64,000 nt of DNA from Bacillota bacterium (GTDB lineage Bacteria; Bacillota; Clostridia; Oscillospirales; Ruminococcaceae): NCBI GenBank assembly GCA_023418925.1, contig JAEZYS010000017.1, positions 109,997 through 173,996 on the forward strand, in the 5' to 3' direction. Under the pieces are notes generated by a model. That model was not told the DNA's origin. It saw only the letters and a list, made by a program, of their open reading frames with translations, and searched no databases. The translations under genes and the position numbers were made by a program. Below are positions 18,394 to 26,444 of the stretch, piece by piece; within the stretch, counting starts at the first letter, position 1; each line of letters begins with the position of its first letter.

Positions 18394-18428
18394 AAGATAC
18401 TTTTGACGTTGTACATCAAAAGTATCTT
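18394..18428 (-). terminator. Terminator of cellobiose phosphorylase
   Basis: A perfect 13-bp inverted repeat (AAGATACTTTTGA / TCAAAAGTATCTT) lies 30 bases after the stop at 18458. The following sequence on the reverse strand, TTGCTTTC, is only moderately U-rich. Confidence 0.65.
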
Positions 18429-18457
18429 GTAAAATTTGTATAATGCAGACTGTTTAA

Positions 18458-20863
18458 TTATTCATTTTCGCCCATTATGATGATAATATCATTCTTGGAC
18501 TTAAGCTTTTCAGCAGGAATATAATTGTCAGCCAGCTTTTCGCCGTTAAGTGTGATTTCCTGAACTCCGCTTTCAGCATGATGAGGATTCTTGAACATCA
18601 TGTTAAGCTGCTTGCCTCTGAACATCTTCTTAATCTGGAAGCCTTCCCATTCGGATGGGATTGCAGGGTTAATTCTTAATCCGTCAGCGTCAGGACGCAT
18701 ACCAAGAATACCCTCAACACAGCCTACCATAACTGTTGAAGCTGTTCCTGTGAGCCAATGTACATGTGAACGTCCCTCAAAAGGTGAACGTGTTGATTCA
18801 GTAAACTGACCATGAACATAAGGCTCCATAACTCTGATTTCAGCCTTGTCATTAAGTGAAGCAGGTGATGATTCACAGAAATACTTATATGCACGGTTAC
18901 CGTGACCGAGAAGTGATTCAGCAAGAATTACCCAACCCTGAGGCTGTGAGAAGATACCGCCGTTTTCCTTTGTATCAGGGTTAAAGATATGCATGAGTGC
19001 GCCGTCAAAGTAATATTTCTGGTAAGGAGGGTCAAGAAGCTTTACACCATATGGGGTATTGAGCTTTTCGTGAACATTCTCCATAGAAACATAAGCCTTT
19101 TCAATGTCTGAGAAACCTGAGATAACGCCCCAGCTTTGTGGATTGAGCCACATGCTTGCTTCAGGATCGTTCTTAGCACCAACAACACAACCGTTGTCAC
19201 GGATACCTCTAATCCATCTGTCCTCATCCCAGCACTTGTTGAGAGCATCTGTAAGCTTTGCCTTAGCATCAGTAATATACTTGATATACTCAATATCCTT
19301 CTTTTCAAAAGCATATTTAAGAATCATGTTCATTGCGTAGTAAAGCTGGAATGCAACGAAAGTAGATTCGCCCTTCTTGCCAAGACGGAGACAGTCGTTC
19401 CAGTCTGCATGAAGTCCTGCAGGCATATTGTGATCACCGAGGTTATTCATTGAGAAGTCAATTGCCTTCTTAAGGTGTTCATAAACAGTAGCTTCGCCGC
19501 CGTTTGCATATACGATTGTTTCGTCAAGGAATTCTCTCTTTCCGCTTTCACCGATATACTTTTCAATGGTAGGGAAGAGCCAGAGAGCATCATCTGCACG
19601 GTATGACGGATGCCCTGTTGCCTGAACATAGGACATATCATCAGGAGTATCTTCATGGCCGGCATTATGATTGAATTTAACAAGCGGAAGACCCGCGCCG
19701 TTGTTTACCTGTGCAGAAAGCATAAATCTGATTTTGTCAGCAGCAAGTTCAGGGTCAAGATGTATGATACCCTGAACATCCTGAACAGTATCTCTAAATC
19801 CATAACCGTTTCTGAGACCGCAGTATGAGAATGAAGCAGCTCTTGACCATATGAATGTGATAAAACACTGGTAAGCGTTCCATACATTAACCATGTTGTT
19901 GAAGGCCTCTGATGGAGTCTTAACCTGGAAGTTGCCGAGTTTTTCATGCCAGTAGCTCTTTAATTCCCTGATTTCTGTATCAACTCTTCCTGCCTGCTTA
20001 TAGAGGTTAAGGATTTCAGTAGCTTCAGCATTGTTCTTTTTGCCGAGAACATAAATAAGCTCGATTGTTCCGCCTGCACCAAGTGTAATTGCAGACTGAA
20101 GAGCACCACACGAATTTGAGTTGAAGTTAAGGACGTTGTCACACCTGCCGTTTTCAACAGCAATTGGGTTTGCATATGAACGGTATGAACCGATGAAGTG
20201 ATCAAGTGAGCCGTTGTATCCACAAATATCAGCACCGACAAGGCCGAAGAAACGTTCCTGATGATTGGAACCTGTTTCATCTCTGCCTGAATATTCATTT
20301 ATGTGCTGGATGATCTTGTTTTCCTCAAAGGATGTTCTTGTAATGAACTGGGTGTACTGGAGGTTAACCTGATCCTGTTCATAGTTATCGTCAGAGGTAA
20401 ATTCGCAGAAACCATAAACTGAAAGCTTTCTAGGCCTGTCAGAAGTGTTTGTGATAATTGCTCTCCATACCTCATAGGTCTTATTGAGAGGTACATAATA
20501 TGTAATTTCAGATTTAACGTTGCTGTATTCAGAAGAAATTATAGTATAAGCTGTACCGTGGCGGCATTCACTCTTATATTTATCGAGAGGCTTGCCAACA
20601 GGCTGCCATGAAGCAGACCAGTAGTCACTGGAATCATTATCACGAAGATAGATGTATCTTCCAGGAACAGCAATGTTTGTATTAAAGCGATAACGAAGAA
20701 TTCTTCCGTTTGCGCCGGATTTTACAAAGCTATATCCGCCTGCATTGTTTGATATAATTGCGCCGTACTCAGGTGAACCAAGGTAATTTGCCCAAGGTGC
20801 GGGAGTATTTGGCTTGGTAATAACATATTCTTTTTTTTCAAGGTCAAAATGTCCGTAATTCAT
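18458..20863 (-). CDS. cbp: Cellobiose phosphorylase (GH94)
   Basis: Splits cytosolic cellobiose with phosphate into glucose 1-phosphate and glucose, which saves one ATP compared with hydrolysis. The N-terminus MNYGHFDLEKKEYVITKP and NYLGSPEYGAIISNNAGGYS match known Ruminococcus and Clostridium cellobiose phosphorylases. The catalytic Asp is in AGLHADWNDCLRLG near residue 490 of the (alpha/alpha)6 barrel. The 801 residues from this start fit the family (about 810). I chose the ATG at 20863 because GGAG lies ten bases upstream; the frame runs 13 codons further to an ATG without a site. There is no signal peptide. A cre/LacI-like site lies about 110 bases upstream. GH94 also contains cellodextrin and chitobiose phosphorylases, but the N-terminal match favours cellobiose. 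Confidence 0.95.
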   Translation of the reverse strand: MNYGHFDLEKKEYVITKPNTPAPWANYLGSPEYGAIISNNAGGYSFVKSGANGRILRYRFNTNIAVPGRYIYLRDNDSSDYWSASWQPVGKPLDKYKSECRHGTAYTIISSEYSNVKSEITYYVPLNKTYEVWRAIITNTSDRPRKLSVYGFCEFTSDDNYEQDQVNLQYTQFITRTSFEENKIIQHINEYSGRDETGSNHQERFFGLVGADICGYNGSLDHFIGSYRSYANPIAVENGRCDNVLNFNSNSCGALQSAITLGAGGTIELIYVLGKKNNAEATEILNLYKQAGRVDTEIRELKSYWHEKLGNFQVKTPSEAFNNMVNVWNAYQCFITFIWSRAASFSYCGLRNGYGFRDTVQDVQGIIHLDPELAADKIRFMLSAQVNNGAGLPLVKFNHNAGHEDTPDDMSYVQATGHPSYRADDALWLFPTIEKYIGESGKREFLDETIVYANGGEATVYEHLKKAIDFSMNNLGDHNMPAGLHADWNDCLRLGKKGESTFVAFQLYYAMNMILKYAFEKKDIEYIKYITDAKAKLTDALNKCWDEDRWIRGIRDNGCVVGAKNDPEASMWLNPQSWGVISGFSDIEKAYVSMENVHEKLNTPYGVKLLDPPYQKYYFDGALMHIFNPDTKENGGIFSQPQGWVILAESLLGHGNRAYKYFCESSPASLNDKAEIRVMEPYVHGQFTESTRSPFEGRSHVHWLTGTASTVMVGCVEGILGMRPDADGLRINPAIPSEWEGFQIKKMFRGKQLNMMFKNPHHAESGVQEITLNGEKLADNYIPAEKLKSKNDIIIIMGENE

Positions 20864-20969
20864 TTCACACACACTCCATTCAAAACTATATAATAAATAC
20901 ATAATTATCTAATTTTAATAATAACATTTTACTTTACATTATTCAAGGGCTTTAAAAAAATTTTAACAA

Positions 20970-20984
20970 CTGTAAACGGTTTCT
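20970..20984. promoter_or_regulatory. cre/LacI-family operator-like site upstream of cbp
   Basis: CTGTAAACGGTTTCT matches the catabolite-responsive consensus WTGNAANCGNWNNCW at all but the first position. It lies between the divergent cbp and 21159 genes, about 110 bases upstream of the cbp start. It could bind CcpA or a local LacI-type sugar regulator; no regulator gene is in the window. Confidence 0.5.
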
Positions 20985-21081
20985 TAATATTGATTTTTTA
21001 TAAAACTTACAAATTAATAGGATAAATATCCTTGTTTTATGTCTGTTACCAAATTGTTACTTCTTGTTTTAAAAAAAATGA

Positions 21082-21109
21082 TTGAAATTTTTTATTTATG
21101 GTGTATAAT
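21082..21109 (+). promoter_or_regulatory. Promoter of the zinc-ribbon TM2 gene
   Basis: TTGAAA (21082-21087), 16-bp spacer, TATAAT (21104-21109), 50 bases upstream of the ATG. Confidence 0.6.
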
Positions 21110-21158
21110 AAGTATTAATTAATGTTATGTGTTAAATTTTAATTGACAGGGGTGCTAT

Positions 21159-21776
21159 ATGGGCAACAATACAGATGTTAATCTGAATAAATATCAGGAT
21201 GACGGAGAATTATATCCCAACAGGCAGCTTAATGACGATGGGGAAATTTATCCGAACAGACCTGCTTCACAGACTTATTCACAGTATAATTCTGCTCCAC
21301 AGCAGGGCATAAACATAAGAACTGCGCCACAGTTTCAGCAGCCTGTTGTTCAGCCACGTCATCAGCAGGACCAGAACTATTATAACAATAACAATTATCA
21401 ACAGACAAATTTTGAAGGGCGCACAAAATTCTGCAAGCACTGCGGAGGGAAAATTCCAGAGGATGCAGTAGTATGCACACTTTGCGGCAGACAGGTTGAA
21501 GAGCTTCGACAGGCAGCACCTGTTCCTCAGCAGATTTATGTCAACAACTCAAATAATAATTCTAATTATGCTGTTGCAGGCGGAATGGGACATCCAAAGG
21601 ATAAGTGGGTAGCTTTATTGCTTTGTTTCTTCTTTGGTTTTTTGGGCGTACACCGTTTCTATGAAGGTAAGATCGGGACAGGGTTACTATATCTGTTTAC
21701 TTTTGGACTGTTAGGTGTAGGCTGGGTTATTGATTTTTTTAGAATTTTGTTTAAGCCAAATCCTTATTATGTCTGA
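21159..21776 (+). CDS. Zinc-ribbon and TM2-domain membrane protein
   Basis: A 205-residue protein. Residues 1-85 are low complexity, rich in Asn/Gln/Tyr, with a repeated DDGEL/IYPNR motif. A four-cysteine zinc ribbon follows near 90-115 (KFCKHCGGKIPE and VVCTLCGRQVEE). The C-terminus is a TM2 domain: WVALLLCFFFGFLGVHRFYEG, a short turn with GKIGTG, then LFTFGLLGVGWVIDFF. Many Firmicute proteins join a zinc ribbon to a TM2 pair; the function is unknown. The GGGG ribosome site is upstream of the ATG, and the gene is monocistronic with its own promoter and terminator. Confidence 0.85.
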   Translation: MGNNTDVNLNKYQDDGELYPNRQLNDDGEIYPNRPASQTYSQYNSAPQQGINIRTAPQFQQPVVQPRHQQDQNYYNNNNYQQTNFEGRTKFCKHCGGKIPEDAVVCTLCGRQVEELRQAAPVPQQIYVNNSNNNSNYAVAGGMGHPKDKWVALLLCFFFGFLGVHRFYEGKIGTGLLYLFTFGLLGVGWVIDFFRILFKPNPYYV

Positions 21777-21828
21777 TCAGCATATAATAAACGGAATAAA
21801 ATTTCAAAAAAATATTAAAATAATTTTT

Positions 21829-21864
21829 AGAACGATATTCAGAAAAACTTTCTGGTATCGTTCT
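21829..21864 (+). terminator. Terminator after the TM2 gene
   Basis: AGAACGATA pairs with TATCGTTCT, with an inner CAGAAA/TTTCTG pairing, 50 bases after the stop. The following U run is weak. Confidence 0.6.
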
Positions 21865-21913
21865 ATTATTTGCGTTAAGAAAAATAAAGAAAATTGGAGA
21901 TAAGGAGCGAAAA

Positions 21914-22423
21914 ATGTTGTTTACAAAAAAATGTACGAATAAGTTAATACCTTATTTTGAGTATATATCTGAAATACCTGATGAGCTGATGCGCCAGCTT
22001 GAAAAGACAATTGACAGGGGATATAATGATATCAAGCTCGATAAGAAAGTAAATGGCAGAAATATTGCGAAGATACTTAATTCAATTATTGATGGAACTA
22101 TTACGGATAACCGCATACCAAAGTCTTTTTCTGATGAGCATGAACTGGCAGTTACTATGGGTGCGCTTTTCGGACATGCTGTCTGTATGCAGTATAACTG
22201 GAAGTGGGCAATGCTTGGTAAGAACAAGGAAGCGGCAACAGTCAGTATAATATCTCCTGCAAACTCATATTGCATAATGCCGCTGAACTATGCATATAAA
22301 GTTCTGAAAGGTGAAAAAAGCGGATTTTACGGTGAATATGATAACTCGATGTATCTGATGTTCTGTGCATTGAGGGATATAGACAGTAAACCGTCTGGGA
22401 AGTTGTTTACACTTTTGCAGTGA
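21914..22423 (+). CDS. Conserved-looking soluble protein, function unknown
   Basis: A 169-residue protein with no signal or membrane segment. It is helical, with the notable stretch FSDEHELAVTMGALFGHAVCMQYNWKWAML in the middle and SIISPANSYCIMPLNYAYK after it. AAGGAG lies six bases before the ATG and a strong terminator follows, so it is a real transcription unit. Alternating Trp/Tyr and Gly positions suggest a compact alpha/beta fold, but I do not recognise a family. Confidence 0.75.
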   Translation: MLFTKKCTNKLIPYFEYISEIPDELMRQLEKTIDRGYNDIKLDKKVNGRNIAKILNSIIDGTITDNRIPKSFSDEHELAVTMGALFGHAVCMQYNWKWAMLGKNKEAATVSIISPANSYCIMPLNYAYKVLKGEKSGFYGEYDNSMYLMFCALRDIDSKPSGKLFTLLQ

Positions 22424-22439
22424 TTTTTATATAAACAAA

Positions 22440-22462
22440 CCCCGTCTGCTGAACAGACGGGG
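22440..22462. terminator. Bidirectional terminator between 21914 gene and rnr
   Basis: CCCCGTCTG / CAGACGGGG, a perfect 9-bp GC-rich stem with a 5-nt loop, followed on the plus strand by CAATTTTTTA and on the minus strand by TTTGTTT. It serves both convergent genes. Confidence 0.92.
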
Positions 22463-22469
22463 CAATTTT

Positions 22470-24581
22470 TTATGCAATTATAAAATCAATTTTACCTGAT
22501 GAAATATCAGTACTTACGCATTTTATCTTAACGGTATCACCGATACTGTAAGCAACGGTTTCACCCTTCTTATAGGAGAAATGTCCGTCATAGCTGTATG
22601 GCCCGTCAGGGAGTGAATCAATTCTTACCATTCCTTCAACGGTGTTAGGCAGTTCAACATAGAAACCGTAATCCTGCATTGAAGAAATCATTCCCTCAAA
22701 TTCTTCACCGATATGTGGAGTCATATATTCTGCTACAAAGCAGTCTTCACATTCACGTTCAACTCTCATGGCAACAAGTTCTTGCTGCGATGACTGGATT
22801 GAGGCTTCCTTTGCAAAGCCTGCATAACGCTTCTGCATGAACTTTACAGGAAGTTTGTTGTAGCAAAGGTCTGTTAAAATACGGTGAATTGCAAGGTCAG
22901 GATACCGTCTTATCGGGGAAGTGAAGTGTGAATAATCATCAAGCACAAGGCCAAAATGTCCGATTGGCTCGTCTGAATACTTAGCTTTTGCCATTGAACG
23001 AAGAACCATGTTATTTATTACAGGGGCAAGTTTATGATCCTTTGTCTTTTCAAGAATTTCAGCAAGATGAACCGGCTTTACATTTGTAAAGTGTGGAACT
23101 GTCATGCCCATTCCTGCTACAACATCCATAAGGTCGGCAACCTTTTCAGATGATGGGTCTTCATGAACACGGTAAACAAACGGGATACCGCTTTCCTTAG
23201 CGAGCTTTGCAGCAGAGGTGTTAGCCATAAGCATGAATTCTTCAATTATAAGCTCGGATTTTCCACGTTCACGCTTCTTTACATCTATGCAGACATCATT
23301 TTCATCAAGAATAAGCTTTGCTTCAGCAGTATTAATCTGCGGAGCACCACGCTTTATCTTATTCGTTGTAAGGATTTCAGCAAGCTCTTGCATCAGGAGA
23401 ATTGTCTGATTTACTTGACTGTATTTCTGAACAATTTCAGCAGCAATATCATCTTTTCTGTCAAGAATCTGGTTAATTTCAGAATAAACCCCCTTGACTC
23501 TTGAACGGATGACAGATTTGCTAAATTTATAATTTTCAAGCTTTCCGTCAAGTGTAATATTCATTAGGCAGGAGAATGCAAGTCTGTCCTCGTCAGGATT
23601 GAGTGAGCATATACCGTTTGAAAGCTCTTTCGGGAGCATAGGAATAACCTTGTCGGCGTAGTAAATTGATGTTCCCCTGTTGAATGCGTCATTATCAAGC
23701 TCTGACTTAGGCTTTACATAGTATGATACATCGGCAATATGAACACCGAGAGCATAACCGTTTTCAGTTTTGCTTAAGGATATAGCATCGTCGATATCCT
23801 TTGTGTCGGCACCGTCAATTGTGAAGATTATTTCATCACGGAGATCAAGTCTACGATTGATTTCTTCCTGACTGATACCCATATGTGCAACATGCCTTGC
23901 CTCATCCATAACAACAAGCGGGAATTCTGTTTCAACTCCGTTTATGTGAAGGACTGCCCTTGCACTGCTTGAAGCTTTGTCAGATGTTCCGAACAAGCCT
24001 GTGATTCTTACTCTGTGGTCAGCATGACGCTCGCCACGCTTACTTATTTCTGCAAGAACTTTGTCACCCTCATTAACCTTTACTTGCATGCCACTGATAA
24101 TAAGCAGTTCCTTTGAAAGACTATCAGGACGAACGCAAAGTGTATTGCCGTCTTTTTCAATAGTTCCTGTAAATTCTGAGAAATTCTCCTGAAGTATTTT
24201 GATAACCTCGCCTTCAGGTGATTCACCTCTCTGTGGGATTAGTTTTCCGAGAACAACGTCGTTTGGCATAGCACCCTTAAGGAATTTTCCCGGAATAAAT
24301 ACCTCTGAACCGTCATCCTTTTTGATAAAGCCAAAGGTTTTATTTACTCTTGTAACTACAGCATGGAAAATGCCGAAGTCATCACAAAGCACAAAGCCGT
24401 TCTTTCTTTCGAAAATAATTCCATCCCTTTTCAGTTCAAGTATAGCCTCCTTGAAGTCAAATGGCTTACTTTTTCTGCCCTTGCATTTTGCAAAAAGCGA
24501 TTTATAAGGAACACATTTCTTTTCGCTTTGTTTCAGGATGCATTTGATTCTGGATTTATAGATTTCAATAGTTTCTGCCAT
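22470..24581 (-). CDS. rnr: Ribonuclease R
   Basis: A processive 3'-to-5' exoribonuclease that degrades structured RNA. The order is an N-terminal winged-helix-like region, two cold-shock domains (FGFIKKDDGSEVFIPG), the RNB catalytic domain with FTIDGADTKDIDDAISL (metal-binding Asp cluster) near residues 255-275, and the C-terminal S1 domain (GEEFEGMISSMQDYGFYVEL). The 703 residues are normal. I start at ATG 24579-24581 (MAETIEIYKS). The ATG four codons upstream lies inside the AGAAAGGATG Shine-Dalgarno sequence itself. secG lies just upstream on the same strand, a common pairing in Firmicutes. Confidence 0.96.
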   Translation of the reverse strand: MAETIEIYKSRIKCILKQSEKKCVPYKSLFAKCKGRKSKPFDFKEAILELKRDGIIFERKNGFVLCDDFGIFHAVVTRVNKTFGFIKKDDGSEVFIPGKFLKGAMPNDVVLGKLIPQRGESPEGEVIKILQENFSEFTGTIEKDGNTLCVRPDSLSKELLIISGMQVKVNEGDKVLAEISKRGERHADHRVRITGLFGTSDKASSSARAVLHINGVETEFPLVVMDEARHVAHMGISQEEINRRLDLRDEIIFTIDGADTKDIDDAISLSKTENGYALGVHIADVSYYVKPKSELDNDAFNRGTSIYYADKVIPMLPKELSNGICSLNPDEDRLAFSCLMNITLDGKLENYKFSKSVIRSRVKGVYSEINQILDRKDDIAAEIVQKYSQVNQTILLMQELAEILTTNKIKRGAPQINTAEAKLILDENDVCIDVKKRERGKSELIIEEFMLMANTSAAKLAKESGIPFVYRVHEDPSSEKVADLMDVVAGMGMTVPHFTNVKPVHLAEILEKTKDHKLAPVINNMVLRSMAKAKYSDEPIGHFGLVLDDYSHFTSPIRRYPDLAIHRILTDLCYNKLPVKFMQKRYAGFAKEASIQSSQQELVAMRVERECEDCFVAEYMTPHIGEEFEGMISSMQDYGFYVELPNTVEGMVRIDSLPDGPYSYDGHFSYKKGETVAYSIGDTVKIKCVSTDISSGKIDFIIA

Positions 24582-24658
24582 AGCTGTGATCATCCTTTCT
24601 GGCTTTGCTGTATTTATATAAGTATTTGCATAATGTCCGAAAAAATTACATTAAAAAA

Positions 24659-24683
24659 GTCCTGCGTTAAAGAAACACAGGAC
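24659..24683 (-). terminator. Terminator between secG and rnr
   Basis: On the reverse strand GTCCTG pairs with CAGGAC and is followed by TTTTTT. It falls between secG and rnr, so rnr may depend on read-through or its own promoter. Confidence 0.7.
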
Positions 24684-24701
24684 AGTATAAGCCGTAACGC
24701 C

Positions 24702-24965
24702 TTACTTTGTAAAGAAAACTGATATAAAGTTAACGGCAAGAGTAACAACGAAAAAGATTACAGCACAGTATTTTGTAAGTCTTTCAAGAGCTTTTTCTTT
24801 TGTGCTTCCTGCATTCTTTCCATAAAAGCTGTCATTGTTTGAACCACCGATAGCTGAAGTCATTCCCTGGTCCTTGTTTGACTGAGCAAGAGTAACAGCG
24901 ATAATTATAAGGCTTGATACCAAAAGCAACACACCGCCTATAATCTGAAGCGCACCGAATTCCAT
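24702..24965 (-). CDS. secG: Preprotein translocase subunit SecG
   Basis: The small auxiliary membrane subunit of SecYEG. The 87 residues contain two hydrophobic segments (about 8-27 and 66-85) separated by the characteristic SNKDQGMTSAIGGSNNDSFYGK linker, which matches the SecG pattern of a Gly/Ser-rich turn ending with F-x-G. The length is normal. GGAGGA precedes the ATG. It is followed by rnr, in agreement with the secG-rnr order seen in Gram-positives. Confidence 0.93.
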   Translation of the reverse strand: MEFGALQIIGGVLLLVSSLIIIAVTLAQSNKDQGMTSAIGGSNNDSFYGKNAGSTKEKALERLTKYCAVIFFVVTLAVNFISVFFTK

Positions 24966-25082
24966 TTATATTTCCTCCAAATATGTTACATAAGATTTTT
25001 ATTCATCATTATTATATCACATAAAATTTTTATTTGCAAGCTTTTTTAAAACAAATAAATTAATATTTGGAAAATGTCGAAA

Positions 25083-25110
25083 AAGCCGCCCATTATGAAA
25101 CGAGCGGCTT
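25083..25110 (-). terminator. Terminator of the lysozyme gene
   Basis: On the reverse strand AAGCCGC pairs with GCGGCTT and is followed by five T, starting six bases after the stop codon. Confidence 0.8.
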
Positions 25111-25115
25111 GAAAA

Positions 25116-25874
25116 CTATATTTGCTTTTTAGAAACTGCCATGCCAAGCTTCAGACATGCATCTGTAATCTTATCTGCCTGTTCCTGATTTACTTTGCAG
25201 CTGGTGGCTGTAATATCATAAAATTTGAATTTGTCACCATAGCCGTTAAGCTGTGCTTTCTTTATGATAGACGGATAGTCAATATAGCACTTATTCATGT
25301 CTACAGACCCTTTTGCTCCGTCAATTTTGCCCTTCCAGGAATACTGCCATATGCCATAGTTTTTAGCGTAGGTTGGCTTTACATCTTCAACCCTTGCAAC
25401 CCATGAAGCATATCTTTTGGTGGTTTCCTCCGGTATATTTGAGTAGAAAAACGTATCAAAGCTGTATATTCCTGCAAAATAGCCTTCTTTTTCAAGTCGC
25501 CTGCAGAATGCAGTTATGATTTCTTCACATACTGACTTGCTAAGAGTGGTGTGAGGAATTGTTTCAATGTCAAAATACAACGGATACTCAAACTGTTTTC
25601 CCTTGACAATTTCAAGCATGAATTCAGCTTCTTCAACAGCGGCTTCTTCTGTCAGTGCATAGCTGAAATGATATGCTCCGACAGGAATTCCGTATTTTTT
25701 GCATTGAAAGTAGAATTCTTCAAATTTGGTGTCATACTGGTCGGGATACTTCTTGCCATATCCTGTTCTGAGGATGGCAAAGTCAATTCCCGAATCTTTT
25801 ACTTTCTTAAAGTCAATATCACCGTTATGATTACTGAGATCAATACCTGTTCTAAGAATCGTTGCTATTGTCAT
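25116..25874 (-). CDS. GH25 lysozyme (phage endolysin type)
   Basis: A muramidase of family GH25 that cuts MurNAc-GlcNAc bonds in peptidoglycan. The barrel begins GIDLSNHNGDIDFKKVK with the first catalytic-site Asp. DFAILRTGYG and GAYHFSYALTEEAA follow, then YPLYFDIE, which holds the catalytic Asp-x-Glu, and later WVARVEDVKPTYAKNYGIWQYS. A roughly 50-residue C-terminal addition (about 200-252) has no recognised repeat and may bind cell wall. There is no signal peptide, as expected if release depends on the upstream holin. I chose the second of two adjacent ATGs (25872-25874) because AGAAGG lies six bases upstream. The start overlaps the holin stop by about 20 bases, which implies translational coupling. 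Confidence 0.88.
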   Translation of the reverse strand: MTIATILRTGIDLSNHNGDIDFKKVKDSGIDFAILRTGYGKKYPDQYDTKFEEFYFQCKKYGIPVGAYHFSYALTEEAAVEEAEFMLEIVKGKQFEYPLYFDIETIPHTTLSKSVCEEIITAFCRRLEKEGYFAGIYSFDTFFYSNIPEETTKRYASWVARVEDVKPTYAKNYGIWQYSWKGKIDGAKGSVDMNKCYIDYPSIIKKAQLNGYGDKFKFYDITATSCKVNQEQADKITDACLKLGMAVSKKQI

Positions 25875-26280
25875 CATCACCCTTCTTTTTGATCTGGCCA
25901 AGTACAGAAATTATTTTCTGAGGAACAGGCACTCCTGCTTCTGCTGCATTTTCTATTATTGAAATGCTTTCATTTGCAATATAAAACATAATGGTGACAT
26001 TTCTTAAAATGTGATCCTGACATATCACATTAACATCAACGATATTAGCAATAATAACTATAATAAATATCATCAACTTTTTTGCGATGCCCTTGGCTCC
26101 AATCTCGGAAGAAAGATTCTTTTTTATAATTGCTACGATTACTCCCGAGATATAGTCGAGTATCATAAGTGTTATTAATGCCCACATCAGACCATCTATA
26201 TCATTGAACAGATAACCAAGCAGCAAGCTGATTGCTGCTGATATAGCTTTAAATTTATTCATAATAACTAATATATGCAC
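25852..26280 (-). CDS. Phage-type holin (toxin-secretion/lysis holin family)
   Basis: A 142-residue membrane protein with hydrophobic segments near residues 12-30, 35-55, 75-95 and 105-120. It contains the core LMWALITLMILDYISGVIVAIIKKNLSSEIGAKGIAKK, the D-x-x-(S/T)G-x-x-x-A and GxKGxxKK pattern of the Cph1/TcdE-like holin family (phage_holin_4_1). Such holins let endolysin cross the membrane, and relatives release clostridial toxins. The predicted start is GTG 26278-26280, immediately after GAAAGGAA; an in-frame ATG at 26262 (MNKFKAISAA) is an alternative. No other phage genes are nearby, so the pair is an isolated lysis cassette. Confidence 0.82.
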   Translation of the reverse strand: MHILVIMNKFKAISAAISLLLGYLFNDIDGLMWALITLMILDYISGVIVAIIKKNLSSEIGAKGIAKKLMIFIIVIIANIVDVNVICQDHILRNVTIMFYIANESISIIENAAEAGVPVPQKIISVLGQIKKKGDDDNSNDS

Positions 26281-26327
26281 TTCCTTTCAAAAATGTTCCC
26301 TCTCATATACCAATAAAGTAACAAAAA

Positions 26328-26349
26328 AGTTGCACGTTTTAGTGCAACT
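26328..26349 (-). promoter_or_regulatory. Hairpin with terminator shape upstream of the holin
   Basis: AGTTGCAC / GTGCAACT (8 bp, 6-nt loop). Read on the reverse strand, it is followed by TTTTTTGTTAC. It lies before the holin start, so it could attenuate holin transcription or simply be an operator. Confidence 0.45.
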
Positions 26350-26365
26350 GGACATAAATAATTCA

Positions 26366-26393
26366 TTGACATAATATTCTAAAATGGTATTAT
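26366..26393 (+). promoter_or_regulatory. Promoter of the lipoprotein metallohydrolase gene
   Basis: TTGACA (26366-26371), 16-bp spacer, TATTAT (26388-26393), about 50 bases before the chosen ATG. Confidence 0.55.
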
Positions 26394-26444
26394 TTATTAT
26401 AGAAAATTAAAACTACTAGAATTAACATTATGGAGGAGTCAAAA

